From: Jejubacter sp036620675
GTDB taxonomy: Bacteria; Pseudomonadota; Gammaproteobacteria; Enterobacterales; Enterobacteriaceae
Assembly: GCA_036620675.1 (NCBI GenBank)
Contig: JAZHEE010000005.1
Length of the DNA stretch: 64,000 nt
Direction: 5' to 3' (one strand)
The notes beneath the pieces are model-generated. The model was not told the DNA's origin. It saw nothing but the letters and a program-made list of their open reading frames with translations, and made no database searches. The translations under genes and the position numbers were made by a program. Below, piece by piece: positions 41,935 through 51,124 of the stretch (position 1 is its first letter; every line of letters begins with the position of its first letter).

Positions 41935-43890
41935 ATGCGCCTGCACCCCAACCAACTCGAACTGCTTAGCCCGGCCCGCGATACGGGCATCGCCCGCGAA
42001 GCCATCTTGCATGGCGCCGACGCCGTCTATATCGGCGGCCCCGGTTTTGGCGCCCGCCATAATGCCGGCAACAGCCTGCGCGACATTGCAGAGCTGGTGC
42101 CTTTCGCCCACGGCTTTGGCGCGAAGGTGTTCGTCACCCTGAATACCATCCTGCACGATAACGAACTGGAGCCGGCGCGGCGGCTGATTCACTCGCTGTG
42201 GAACGCCGGAGTGGACGCGCTGATTATTCAGGATATGGGGATTCTGGAACTGGATATTCCGCCCATCGATCTTCACGCCAGCACCCAGTGCGATATCCGA
42301 TCGGCGGAGAAAGCGAAATTCCTTTCTGAAGTGGGCTTTTCCCAGTTGGTGCTGGCCAGAGAGCTGAGTCTGCCGCAGATTCAGGCGGTACATCAGCAGG
42401 TGGACGCCACCCTGGAGTACTTTATTCACGGCGCCCTGTGCGTGGCCTATTCCGGCCAGTGCTACATCTCTCATGCTCAGACCGGGCGCAGCGCTAACCG
42501 CGGCGACTGTTCCCAGGCCTGCCGCCTGCCTTATACCCTGAAGGACGACCAGGGGCGGGTGGTGGCTTACGAAAAGCATCTGCTGTCGATGAAAGACAAT
42601 AATCAGAGCGCCAATCTGTCTCTGCTTATCGATGCGGGCGTGCGTTCCTTCAAGATTGAGGGACGTTACAAGGATATGAGCTATGTGAAAAATATTACGG
42701 CTTACTATCGCCAGCAGCTGGACGCCATTCTGGAAGGGCGCAGCGATCTGGCCCGGGCCTCCGATGGCCGCAGTCGGCACTTTTTCGCACCGTCGCCGGA
42801 TAAAACCTTTCATCGCGGCAGTACCGACTACTTCGCCAACGGCCGTAAAGGGGATATCGGCGCTTTTGATACCCCGACCTTTGTCGGACTGCCGGTGGGC
42901 GAACTGGTTAACCTGGGGCCGGACTGGCTGGAAGTGCAGGGCGATGCGCCGCTGACCAACGGTGACGGGCTGAACGTGCAGGTGAAGCGCGAAGTGGTGG
43001 GCTTTCAGATTAACAAGGTGCAGCAGACCGCGCCTGGCCGCTATCGGGTCTGGCCCAATGGGCTGCCGGAAGCTTTGCGCAAGCTGCGTCTGCCGCAGCC
43101 GATTAATCGTAACCTCGATCATCAGTGGCAGCAGGCGCTGCTTAAGCCATCCGCCGAACGGCGGATCGCGGTGGATCTGACCCTGAGCGGCGATGCCGGA
43201 ACCCTGACGCTGACCGCTCGCTGTGAAACCGGGATCGCGGTGAGCCACAGCCTGAACGGGGAGTTCGCCCCGGCAAAAGATCCGGCGCGCGCTTATGAAA
43301 GCCTGCGTGCCGGGCTAAGCAAGCTGGGCCAGACCTGCTATCGCGCCCGGGAAGTGACGCTGCTACAGGGCGAGCTACCGTTCGTGCCTAATAGTCTGCT
43401 GAATCAGCTGCGGCGTGAAACCCTGGAGCAACTGACTGAAGCGCGGCTGGCCGCCTATCAGCGCGCCACCCGCAAACCGGCCGCTGAACCTGCGCCGACC
43501 TTTCCGGAACAGCAGTTGAGCTTCCTGGCGAACGTGTATAACGCCAGCGCCCGCCAGTTCTATCAGCGCCACGGTGTCACGCTAATCGATGCCGCCTACG
43601 AGGCGCATCAGGAAAAAGGCGAAGTGCCGGTGATGATTACCAAACACTGCCTGCGCTACGCCTTTAATCTGTGCCCGAAGCAGGCTAAAGGAGTGAAGGG
43701 GATTCGCGCCACCCCGATGCAGCTGGTGCATCAGGACGAAGTCCTGCGGCTGGAATTTAACTGTAAGCCCTGCGAGATGCACGTCATTGGCAAGATCAGG
43801 AATCACATTCTGAAGATGCCGCTGCCGGGCAGCGTGGTCGGTTCTATTTCACCGGAAGAGCTGCTGAAAACCCTGCCCGGCAAGCGTTGA
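41935..43890 (+). CDS. rlhA: RlhA (YdcP), 23S rRNA C2501 hydroxylase, U32 family
   Basis: 651 residues; E. coli RlhA has 653. The U32 core is LELLSPARDTGIAREAILHGADAVYIGGPGFGAR, then IQDMGILELDIPPIDLHASTQC. Cysteines for the prephenate-dependent iron-sulfur chemistry lie in FIHGALCVAYSGQCYISHAQTGRSANRGDCSQACRLPY (spread over about residues 165-200). It ends ITKHCLRYAFNLCPKQAKG and CKPCEMHVIGKIRNHIL. It hydroxylates cytidine 2501 of 23S rRNA. The start was set at ATG 41935 to match the family N-terminus. Confidence 0.94.
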   Translation: MRLHPNQLELLSPARDTGIAREAILHGADAVYIGGPGFGARHNAGNSLRDIAELVPFAHGFGAKVFVTLNTILHDNELEPARRLIHSLWNAGVDALIIQDMGILELDIPPIDLHASTQCDIRSAEKAKFLSEVGFSQLVLARELSLPQIQAVHQQVDATLEYFIHGALCVAYSGQCYISHAQTGRSANRGDCSQACRLPYTLKDDQGRVVAYEKHLLSMKDNNQSANLSLLIDAGVRSFKIEGRYKDMSYVKNITAYYRQQLDAILEGRSDLARASDGRSRHFFAPSPDKTFHRGSTDYFANGRKGDIGAFDTPTFVGLPVGELVNLGPDWLEVQGDAPLTNGDGLNVQVKREVVGFQINKVQQTAPGRYRVWPNGLPEALRKLRLPQPINRNLDHQWQQALLKPSAERRIAVDLTLSGDAGTLTLTARCETGIAVSHSLNGEFAPAKDPARAYESLRAGLSKLGQTCYRAREVTLLQGELPFVPNSLLNQLRRETLEQLTEARLAAYQRATRKPAAEPAPTFPEQQLSFLANVYNASARQFYQRHGVTLIDAAYEAHQEKGEVPVMITKHCLRYAFNLCPKQAKGVKGIRATPMQLVHQDEVLRLEFNCKPCEMHVIGKIRNHILKMPLPGSVVGSISPEELLKTLPGKR

Positions 43891-43911
43891 GCGGGCAGAG
43901 GGGCAGGAGCA

Positions 43912-44238
43912 TTAGTGCTCGACGGAAGAGAACAGGTTAATCACCAGCACGCCGGCGATAATCAGTCCCATACCGATAATCGCCGGCCAGTCCAGCTTCT
44001 GGCCCAGAAACAGCCAGCCGATCAAACCCATCAGCACAACGCCTGCCCCTGACCAGATGGCGTAGATCACGCCGGTAGGCAGGGCGCGCATGGTGAAGGT
44101 CAGGCAGTAAAAGGCCAGCCCGTAGAACACTACCGTCGCCACGCCTGGCACCAGTCGGGTAAAACTGTCCGACAGTTTCAGGGCGGTAGTGGCGATCACT
44201 TCGCAAATAATAGCAATGGCTAACAGCGTCCAGGTCAT
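43912..44238 (-). CDS. SMR-family multidrug efflux protein (EmrE/Qac type)
   Basis: 108 residues, four helices. The proton- and drug-binding Glu is in IICEVIATTALKLS (residue 13), and AIWSGAGVVLMGLIGWL carries the tryptophan typical of quaternary-ammonium exporters rather than the guanidinium (Gdx) type. The start overlaps the stop of the TetR gene by four bases, so both are in one operon controlled by that repressor. Confidence 0.92.
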   Translation of the reverse strand: MTWTLLAIAIICEVIATTALKLSDSFTRLVPGVATVVFYGLAFYCLTFTMRALPTGVIYAIWSGAGVVLMGLIGWLFLGQKLDWPAIIGMGLIIAGVLVINLFSSVEH

Positions 44239-44801
44239 TTCACGCGCTCCGCAAGCTCTAATAATCGTTCGACAATCCAGCGTCGCTGTTCCGGCGCCTG
44301 ACTGTGGCAGCCGCACAGGGCGGCGAACCACATTCCGTCAGCCGCCAGTCGGCACAGCAGACGCTGGCGGCTAATGGCCTCGTCGCCCGCGTCCTGCGGC
44401 AGCTGGTTAATGAATTCCGCCCATTCGCCGCGCAGCCGGGGATCGGCCATCATGGCGGCCATTAGCGCCCGGTTCATCTCCTGCTCGCGATCGGGCATCA
44501 GGCGGGCGCAGGCGCGAATATAGGCCCGGGTGGCGCGGCCCTGCATCTGGGGTTCGCGCGCCATTTCCTGGTCTATTTCCGCGCGCATCTGCTCTTGCAG
44601 GGTTTTAAACACTCCGTCCACCAGCGCCTGACGGGTGGCGAAATGGTGCTGTAGTCCACCTTTGCTGATGCCGCTCTCTTTCACCACTTTGTCCAGGGTA
44701 AGGGCCGGCAGACCCCGGGTGGCGATGATCTGCGCCGCGCTGTCCAGCAGCTGCTGGCGCACAGTCTCAGGGGCTTTGGCTCGATGATGGGCGTTGCTCA
44801 T
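44235..44801 (-). CDS. TetR-family repressor of the SMR pump
   Basis: 188 residues. The N-terminal HTH is RQQLLDSAAQIIATRGLPALTLDKVVKESGISKGGLQHHFATRQALVDGVF. The C-terminal ligand domain is helical. It is the first gene of a two-gene unit with the SMR pump, which suggests that it represses the operon until a cationic drug binds. Confidence 0.9.
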   Translation of the reverse strand: MSNAHHRAKAPETVRQQLLDSAAQIIATRGLPALTLDKVVKESGISKGGLQHHFATRQALVDGVFKTLQEQMRAEIDQEMAREPQMQGRATRAYIRACARLMPDREQEMNRALMAAMMADPRLRGEWAEFINQLPQDAGDEAISRQRLLCRLAADGMWFAALCGCHSQAPEQRRWIVERLLELAERVK

Positions 44802-44887
44802 AAATTACAATCCGTCTGGATGGATTGTTTTATTTTGCCTGAACGGAGAAAGGGCGGCAAGCCCGGGAAGCGCGAAAATTGCCGGTT

Positions 44888-44921
44888 CAGGCAGACCGGC
44901 TCACTGGAGCCGGTCTGCCTG
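44888..44921 (-). terminator. Terminator-like hairpin behind the cio operon
   Basis: CAGGCAGACCGGCT (44888-44901) and AGCCGGTCTGCCTG (44908-44921) are perfect 14-base arms around CACTGG. It starts at the stop of the DUF2474 gene on the minus strand. The T-run on that side is poor. Confidence 0.7.
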
Positions 44922-44922
44922 C

Positions 44923-45054
44923 TTAGCTTTTCAGCCCGGCCGCGCTCATGAACAGGCGCAGCGCCAGACTCACCGCGCCCAGTGCCATGACGCTGGCCCC
45001 CCAGATAGCGACCAGCCACGGCAGACGTTTCCATAAAGGCAGAGGATTATTCAT
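44923..45054 (-). CDS. DUF2474 small subunit of the cyanide-insensitive-type oxidase
   Basis: 43 residues with one membrane helix: WKRLPWLVAIWGASVMALGAV, then SLALRLFMSAAGLKS, the DUF2474 pattern. Such peptides sit behind cioB and appear to take the place of CydX as a stabilising subunit. The ATG overlaps the stop of cioB (TGATG-type). It is easily missed because of its size. Confidence 0.85.
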   Translation of the reverse strand: MNNPLPLWKRLPWLVAIWGASVMALGAVSLALRLFMSAAGLKS

Positions 45055-46064
45055 CAGTGATATCCCTCGCCGTGACGCACTTTGCCGCGGAAAACCAGAT
45101 AACTCCATGCGGTATAGCCCAGAATCACAGGGATAATCAGCAGCGCGCCGACCAGCATAAAACCCTGACTGGCGGCGGGGGCCGCCGCCTGCCACAGCGT
45201 GATGGAAGGGGGAATAATATAGAGCCAGATACTGATACCCAGACCGCTGAAACCCAGAAATATTAGTCCCAGCGTAAAGACGAAGGGAAGATGATGGCTA
45301 CGGGGATCGGCCGCATAGCGCCAGAGCAGCGCGCTGAACAGCAGCACCAGTGCCGGAACGGGCGCCAGGTACCAGAGATTGGGCAGCGAAAACCAGCGTT
45401 CGGCAATGGCCGGATGATTCAGTGGCGTCCACAGGCTGATGATGGCGATAACCCCCAGCAGCGCCAGCAGCAGCGGTCGGACATAGCGTCGCATAGCGCT
45501 CTGTAGCGAACCTTCGCTCTTCAGAATCAGCCAGCTGGCGCCTAACAGCGACCAGGCGACGGTCAGCCCGGCCCCGCAGAACAGATTAAACGGAGTGAAC
45601 CAGTCCAGCGGCTTTCCGGCGAAGGCGCGATCCGCCACCGGAAAACCTTCAATAACGGCGCCGACCACCACGCCCTGGAAAAAGGTCGCCGCCAGAGAGC
45701 CGGCCAGAAAGGCGCGATCCCAGAACGGGCGATGCCCCGGGGTGGCCTTAAAGCGAAATTCAAATGCCACACCGCGGAAGATAAGCCCGAGCAGCATCAG
45801 GGTAAGGGGCAGGGTCAGGGCGTCGACAATCACCGCATAGGCCAGCGGGAAGGCGCCAAACAGCCCGGCGCCTCCCAGCACCAGCCAGGTTTCATTGCCG
45901 TCCCAGACCGGGGCCACGCTGTTGACCATGACATCCCGATCGTCGGGGTCACGAATCACCGTAAACAGAATGCCGATCCCTAAATCGAAGCCGTCCATCA
46001 CGATGTACATCAGGGTGGCGAAGATAATAATGACAAACCAGATAAGCGACAGATCGATCCCCAT
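45054..46064 (-). CDS. cioB: Cytochrome bd-type ubiquinol oxidase subunit II (CioB-like)
   Basis: 336 residues and eight helices. It starts MGIDLSLIWFVIIIFATLMYIVMDGFDLGIGILFTV and has WDGNETWLVLGGAGLFGAFPLAYA, the subunit II signature. It holds no haem ligand but supports the haem d site in subunit I. It overlaps cioA by one base and the DUF2474 gene by one base. Confidence 0.94.
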   Translation of the reverse strand: MGIDLSLIWFVIIIFATLMYIVMDGFDLGIGILFTVIRDPDDRDVMVNSVAPVWDGNETWLVLGGAGLFGAFPLAYAVIVDALTLPLTLMLLGLIFRGVAFEFRFKATPGHRPFWDRAFLAGSLAATFFQGVVVGAVIEGFPVADRAFAGKPLDWFTPFNLFCGAGLTVAWSLLGASWLILKSEGSLQSAMRRYVRPLLLALLGVIAIISLWTPLNHPAIAERWFSLPNLWYLAPVPALVLLFSALLWRYAADPRSHHLPFVFTLGLIFLGFSGLGISIWLYIIPPSITLWQAAAPAASQGFMLVGALLIIPVILGYTAWSYLVFRGKVRHGEGYH

Positions 46065-47449
46065 TAGTTTGTCTCCTGTGAAATGGCGGAAAGGGGGCGG
46101 GAGGGAGTGCCGTTCGCCGGCGTGCTGTCATCGTCTTTCGGCCCTTTGCCGATCAGGCGCATCATATAGGCGTATCCCAGGCCGAATACCGCGCCGTAGA
46201 CCACGATAAAGCACAGCAAACTGAGGCTCATTTGCAGCGTTCCGTGGGCGGAAACCGCGTCCCGGGTGCGCTGTAATCCATAGATTATCCACGGCTGGCG
46301 GCCTACCTCTGTAGTCACCCAGCCAGCCAGAATGGCGACCAGACCGGAAGGCCCCATAACCAGCGCAAAGCGTAAAAACGCCCGGTGGGTGTAGAGGCGG
46401 TTGCGGCCCCTTAGCCAGAGGGCGATAACGGCCAGCGCGATCGTCAGCACGCCCAGCCCCACCATCAGGCGAAACGACCAGAAAACGATGGTGGCGTTGG
46501 GGCGATCCTCCGGCGGAAAGCTCTTCAGCGCCGGCACCTGCTTATCCAGGCTGTGAGTCAGGATCAGGCTGCCCAGCGCCGGAATACCCAGTGCAAAGCG
46601 GGTTTGTTCCGCCTCCATATCCGGCCAGCCGACCAGCAGCAGCGGCGTGGGCTGGCCGGGCCGGTTTTCCCAGTGCCCTTCGATGGCCGCGATTTTGGCA
46701 GGCTGATGCGCCAGGGTATTGAGCCCGTGCATATCGCCAATCAGCGCCTGAGCCGGCGCCATGACAAGCGTCATCCACAGCGCCATCGAGAACATGGCGC
46801 GTATCGCAGGCGTGCTGTTGCCGCGCAGCAGATGCCAGGCCGCCGAAGCGCCAATGAAGAGGGCGCTGCTCAGAAAGGCGGCTACGGTCATATGCAGCAG
46901 CCGGTACGGGAATGATGGATTAAAGATCACCGCCAGCCAGTCGACCGGCACTGCCTGACCGTTCTGGATTTCAAAACCCTGCGGCGTATGCATCCAGCTA
47001 CTGGAGGCGAGGATCCAGAAGGTAGAAAACAGGGTGCCCAGCGCCACCATACAGGTGGCGAAAAAATGCAGCCCCGGACCCACCCGGTTCCAGCCGAACA
47101 GCATCACGCCCAGAAAGCCGGCCTCAAGAAAGAAGGCGGTCAGTACTTCATAGGTGAGCAGCGGGCCGGTAATACTACCGGCGAACTGGGAAAAACCGCT
47201 CCAGTTAGTTCCGAACTGGTAAGCCATCACCAGCCCGGAAACGACGCCCATTCCAAAGTTAACGGCGAAAATTCCGGACCAGAACTGGTAGAGCGAACGC
47301 CAGACCGGATTGCGGCTTTTCAGCCACAGCCCTTCAAGCACGGCCAGGTAGCTGGCCAGGCCAATGGTGATAGCCGGAAAGATAATGTGAAAAGAGACCG
47401 TAAAGGCAAACTGTATACGCGCCAGATGAAAGGCGTCTAAACCCAACAT
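46064..47449 (-). CDS. cioA: Cytochrome bd-type ubiquinol oxidase subunit I (CioA-like, short Q loop)
   Basis: 461 residues. It starts MLGLDAFHLARIQFAFTVSFHIIFPAITIGLASYLA, giving the first haem His. Then comes FGMGVVSGLVMAYQFGTNWSGF with the ExxxF/FLEAGFLGVMLFGWNRVGP region, and GRQPWIIYGLQRT near residue 390. It is about 60 residues shorter than E. coli CydA and lacks the long Q-loop insertion, which is the mark of the cyanide-insensitive subtype. It reduces oxygen with ubiquinol electrons without pumping protons. Confidence 0.94.
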   Translation of the reverse strand: MLGLDAFHLARIQFAFTVSFHIIFPAITIGLASYLAVLEGLWLKSRNPVWRSLYQFWSGIFAVNFGMGVVSGLVMAYQFGTNWSGFSQFAGSITGPLLTYEVLTAFFLEAGFLGVMLFGWNRVGPGLHFFATCMVALGTLFSTFWILASSSWMHTPQGFEIQNGQAVPVDWLAVIFNPSFPYRLLHMTVAAFLSSALFIGASAAWHLLRGNSTPAIRAMFSMALWMTLVMAPAQALIGDMHGLNTLAHQPAKIAAIEGHWENRPGQPTPLLLVGWPDMEAEQTRFALGIPALGSLILTHSLDKQVPALKSFPPEDRPNATIVFWSFRLMVGLGVLTIALAVIALWLRGRNRLYTHRAFLRFALVMGPSGLVAILAGWVTTEVGRQPWIIYGLQRTRDAVSAHGTLQMSLSLLCFIVVYGAVFGLGYAYMMRLIGKGPKDDDSTPANGTPSRPLSAISQETN

Positions 47450-47671
47450 GACGTAACCTCGTAGCGGAAATGGGTAGCGTCATGGTACGCGGGCTATGAC
47501 GGTCGGGGCAGAAACAGAAACGTCATTTTTAACTATAACAGTTTATAAAAATGGCATGTTAAGTGACAACTGATATAAAACCCGCACAAAACGGGAAAAA
47601 CCACGGCGACGGTAAAGTTACAGCTTTGTTATAATCCCAGGCACTCAGCATCAATAACCAGAGAAACAGCA

Positions 47672-48076
47672 ATGAACCAACGGGATCAAAAGAGTATCGA
47701 CGCACAGATTCGCCTATCGCGCACCAGCGTGGCGAAAGTGGTGTTTCCCACCACCATTAACCATCACTCCACGCTGTTTGGCGGCACGGCCCTGTCGTGG
47801 ATGGATGAGGTGTCGTTCGTTACCGCCACCCGTTTTTGCCGCAAGCGGCTGGTCACCGTCTCTACCGAGAAAATCAACTTCCAGAATCCCATTCCCTCCG
47901 GTTCGATTATCGAAATGGTGGGGGAAGTCACCCGGGTCGGCAATACCAGCCTGACCGTTACGGTGACCGTCTGGCTGGAAGATATGTACGCCGAAGGGCG
48001 CGAACAGGTGATCAACGGCCAGTTTAACTTTGTCGCCATTGATGATGACGGCAATCCGACCCCGCTGTTTAGCTAA
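47672..48076 (+). CDS. Acyl-CoA thioesterase, hotdog fold
   Basis: 134 residues. It has HHSTLFGGTALSWMDEVSFVTATRFC with the hotdog helix and catalytic Asp, and INFQNPIPSGSIIEMVGEV. It resembles YciA/cytosolic acyl-CoA hydrolases. It is followed within 17 bases by a MocR-type regulator gene, possibly one operon. Confidence 0.9.
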   Translation: MNQRDQKSIDAQIRLSRTSVAKVVFPTTINHHSTLFGGTALSWMDEVSFVTATRFCRKRLVTVSTEKINFQNPIPSGSIIEMVGEVTRVGNTSLTVTVTVWLEDMYAEGREQVINGQFNFVAIDDDGNPTPLFS

Positions 48077-48092
48077 TGCCGGAACCCCGCCC

Positions 48093-49493
48093 GTGAAGAA
48101 ATATCAGCGCCTGGCGCAGCAGATCCTTGAGCAAATCGCGCAGGGGGTATGGCATCCAGGCGATCGCCTGCCGTCCCTGCGCGAGCAGGTGCGCTACAGC
48201 GGTATGAGTTTTATGACCGTCAGCCACGCCTACCAGCTACTGGAAAGCCAGGGGGCCATTGTGGCGCGCCCTCAGTCGGGCTACTACGTGGCGCCGCGCC
48301 CGGGGCCGCAGCCGGCGAGCCGGCGACAGGTCAGGGCCGGGGCGGTGGATATCAACAGCTATATTTTCGACGTATTGCAGGGCAGTCGGGATCCGTCGCT
48401 GGTGCCGTTCGGTTCGGCGTTTCCCGACCCAAGGCTGTTCCCGCTCCAGCAGCTCAACCGCTCGCTGGCCAGGGTCAGCCGCAACGTCACCTCGGTCAGT
48501 ATTACTGATAACCTGCCGCCGGGTAATGAAGCGCTGCGCCACGCCATCGCCCGTCGCTATGCGGCGCAGGGCATAACCATCCCGCCGGATGAGATAGTCA
48601 TTACCGCCGGTGCGCTGGAGGCGCTGAACCTCAGCCTGCAGGCTATTACCGAGCCGGGAGACTGGGTGATTGTCGAAAGCCCGTGCTTTTACGGCGCGCT
48701 TCAGGCGCTGGAGCGCCTGAAGCTGCGGGCGCTGGCGGTACCGGGAGATCTGCGGGAAGGTATCGATCTCCACGCGCTGGAAGAGGCGCTGACCCGCTGG
48801 CCGGTCAAGGCCTGCTGGCTGATGACCAACGCCCAGAATCCGCTGGGCTACACCATGAGCCGCGACAAAAAACAGCGCCTGATGGCGTTGATTAAGCGTT
48901 ACGGTGTCACTCTTATTGAGGACGACGTCTATAGCGAGCTATACGCGGGGCGTGAAAAACCGCTTCCCGCCCGGGCCTGGGACGACGGCACCTCGGTGTT
49001 GCACTGCGCCTCTTTTTCAAAATGTCTGGTGGCGGGATTCCGGATCGGTTGGGTGGCGGCCGGGGCCTTCGCTCGGCGTATTCAACAGCTGCAGATGATG
49101 AGCACGCTGTCCACCAGTTCCCCTATGCAGCTGGCGCTGGTGGACTATCTCGCCACCCGGCGTTATGACAGCCATCTGCGCCGCCTGCGCCGTACTCTGG
49201 CGGAACGCAAACAGCAGGCGCTGCACGCTTTGTACCGCCATTTCCCCGAGCCGGTGCGGGTTCACGCCAGCGATGGCGGCTACTTCCTGTGGGTCGAACT
49301 GCCCGAAGCGATGGACGCCAGCGAACTCGGCGAAGCGGCGCTGGGCCAGGGCATCAGCATTGCGCCAGGCAAGATGTTCAGTTCCGAGCGCGCATGGCAT
49401 CACGGCTTTCGCTTTAATGCCTCATGGGCGTGGAGCGAGCGTGAAGAGCAGGCGGCGGCACGGCTGGGGCAGCTTATTCGAAACAGGCTTTAA
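48093..49493 (+). CDS. MocR-type regulator (GntR HTH fused to class I aminotransferase)
   Basis: 466 residues. The N-terminal GntR winged helix is YQRLAQQILEQIAQGVWHPGDRLPSLREQVRYSGMSFMTVSHAYQLLESQGAI. The aminotransferase-like domain includes MTNAQNPLGYTMS and LHCASFSKCLVAGFRIGW with the PLP lysine in SFSK. I chose GTG 48093, just after the thioesterase stop, because VKKYQRLAQQI matches usual starts. Its PLP-linked ligand and target are unknown. Confidence 0.88.
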   Translation: MKKYQRLAQQILEQIAQGVWHPGDRLPSLREQVRYSGMSFMTVSHAYQLLESQGAIVARPQSGYYVAPRPGPQPASRRQVRAGAVDINSYIFDVLQGSRDPSLVPFGSAFPDPRLFPLQQLNRSLARVSRNVTSVSITDNLPPGNEALRHAIARRYAAQGITIPPDEIVITAGALEALNLSLQAITEPGDWVIVESPCFYGALQALERLKLRALAVPGDLREGIDLHALEEALTRWPVKACWLMTNAQNPLGYTMSRDKKQRLMALIKRYGVTLIEDDVYSELYAGREKPLPARAWDDGTSVLHCASFSKCLVAGFRIGWVAAGAFARRIQQLQMMSTLSTSSPMQLALVDYLATRRYDSHLRRLRRTLAERKQQALHALYRHFPEPVRVHASDGGYFLWVELPEAMDASELGEAALGQGISIAPGKMFSSERAWHHGFRFNASWAWSEREEQAAARLGQLIRNRL

Positions 49494-49495
49494 CC

Positions 49496-50020
49496 ATGGA
49501 TTATCAGACCGAACGCCTGATTCTGCGCCCCTGGCGCGACGACGATGCTCCGGACTTCGCCCGGATGAATGCCGATCCGCAGGTGATGCGCTATTTTCCG
49601 GCGCCGCTCGGGCGCGAACAAAGTGACGCCATGATGCGCAGCCTGCGCGAGCGCATGGCGGTAAATGGTTTCGGTCTTTGGGCGGTGGAAGAGTGCAATA
49701 GTGGCGATTTCGTCGGCATGGTGGGGTTAAACCGCCCCGGCACAGTGATGCCGTTCGGCGAGGTGGTGGAGATTAGCTGGCGACTGGCCCGGGAATATCA
49801 TGGCCGCGGCTACGCTTACGAGGCGGCGCGTCGGGTGCTGGCGATCGGTTTTAACGACTATGGCCTGACGGAGATTGTCGCCTTTACCGCGTTGGCCAAT
49901 CTGGCCTCGCAGCGCCTGATAGCCCGGCTGGGTATGGAGCGTGATATCGCTTTCGACCACCCGTTATTGCCGCAAAGCGACTGGCTGCAGCGCTATATTC
50001 TCTATCGTCTGCGCCGTTAA
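49496..50020 (+). CDS. GNAT-family N-acetyltransferase (RimJ/RimL-like)
   Basis: 174 residues. It starts MDYQTERLILRPWRDDDAPDFARMN, with ISWRLAREYHGRGYAYEAARRVL (acetyl-CoA loop near residues 95-115) and ALANLASQRLIARLGM. It begins two bases after the MocR stop and overlaps the convergent IclR gene by four bases. Substrate unknown. Confidence 0.88.
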   Translation: MDYQTERLILRPWRDDDAPDFARMNADPQVMRYFPAPLGREQSDAMMRSLRERMAVNGFGLWAVEECNSGDFVGMVGLNRPGTVMPFGEVVEISWRLAREYHGRGYAYEAARRVLAIGFNDYGLTEIVAFTALANLASQRLIARLGMERDIAFDHPLLPQSDWLQRYILYRLRR

Positions 50021-50838
50021 ATTCGCATGGCAAGAGCGGTGGCAGTACGGCGTAGCGTGGGCAGCACCTCGTTGCGTAACCTGTCTACCGACATTCTCGA
50101 AGCCTGTACCCCCACATTCATGGCCGCCACCACCTGGCCACCCGCCGCCAGCAGTGGTACGGCAATCGAACGTAGCCCCATCTCCAGTTGCTGATCGTTT
50201 ATGGCATAGCCCTGACGCCGTACCCGGTTCAGCTCTTCCCGCAGCTGGGGCAGTGTCACCAGAGTGTGAGAGGTATAAGGCACCCGCTTCGTGCGTGCCA
50301 GAATCTCTTCCAGCTCCGGTTCCGGCAGGGCGCTCAGTAATACCCGGCCCATTGATGTCGCCCATGCAGGCAGACGGCTGCCGCGCCCGATATCCATGCT
50401 GATAATGTTATCCACCGCCGCCCGGGCGATATAGAGCACGTTATCGCCGTCCAGGGTAGCGGCGGAACAGGATTCATTAAGTCTGTCACGCAGATCGTCC
50501 AGCGCCCCCTGTGCGGCCCTGGCCAGCGGCGTCCCTGCCAGATAGGCGTGACCCACCGCCAGCACGCGCGGCAGCAGTTCGTAATGGCGCCCATCGGGAC
50601 TGTGCACCATGCCAAGGGTGGCCAGAGTGTACAGACAACGCCGCACGGCGGCCCGCGATATGCGGGTTTTCTGGCTGAGCTGGGAGATAGTCAGCCGCTG
50701 GCGCTGTGGGGTAAAGGCGTTCAGCACTTCCAGCCCGCGCGCCAGCGACAGCATAAAGTTGGGATCGCGCCGGGCAGCGACGCACTTTTCATCCTGAAGC
50801 GGGGTAAGCACCTGGTTATCCGTCTTTTTTCCGGCCAT
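50017..50838 (-). CDS. IclR-family regulator of the cat operon (PcaU/PcaR-like)
   Basis: 273 residues. The winged helix is MLSLARGLEVLNAFTPQRQRLTISQLSQKTRISRAAVRRCLYTLATLGMV, and the ligand domain has GSRLPAWATSMGRVLLSALP. It most resembles PcaU/PcaR-type aromatic sensors. It is divergent from catB with 286 bases between, so it likely controls catBCA. In most proteobacteria cat genes are run by LysR-type CatM/CatR, so this pairing is unusual. Confidence 0.85.
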   Translation of the reverse strand: MAGKKTDNQVLTPLQDEKCVAARRDPNFMLSLARGLEVLNAFTPQRQRLTISQLSQKTRISRAAVRRCLYTLATLGMVHSPDGRHYELLPRVLAVGHAYLAGTPLARAAQGALDDLRDRLNESCSAATLDGDNVLYIARAAVDNIISMDIGRGSRLPAWATSMGRVLLSALPEPELEEILARTKRVPYTSHTLVTLPQLREELNRVRRQGYAINDQQLEMGLRSIAVPLLAAGGQVVAAMNVGVQASRMSVDRLRNEVLPTLRRTATALAMRI

Positions 50839-50970
50839 GTTCTCTTCTCTCGGGCGGTGGGCAAAGGGAGCTGAAAAACCACTATATCCTCACTGCCTGT
50901 AGGGTGGGGGAAAGCGGTTTAATTTCCCACAACGATCACATTAATAACTTTAATTTAACAAACGTGTCGA

Positions 50971-51112
50971 TAATCGCACAACTTTTCGATTACCGCCGTT
51001 GACGCTCTAACGCGCCGCACCCTATTGTCATTACACATTCCCCGATATTGACGCGGTTTTCGGCGTCAATTGAAATTAACTTATTGACAATAAACATCAT
51101 TATTGATCTATC
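50971..51112 (+). promoter_or_regulatory. catB promoter region and candidate IclR operator
   Basis: A dyad TAATCG (50971-50976) and CGATTA (50987-50992) lies midway between the divergent genes. Nearer catB, TTGACA (51084-51089) followed after 17 bases by TCTATC forms a plausible promoter, and GGGAG (51117-51121) precedes the ATG. Confidence 0.5.
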
Positions 51113-51124
51113 AGGCGGGAGTCT

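Noticed and set aside
41935..43890. Calling this U32 protein YegQ/TrhP (tRNA hydroxylase)
   Set aside because: Length (651), sequence and position next to sutR match RlhA/YdcP; YegQ-type proteins are near 450 residues.
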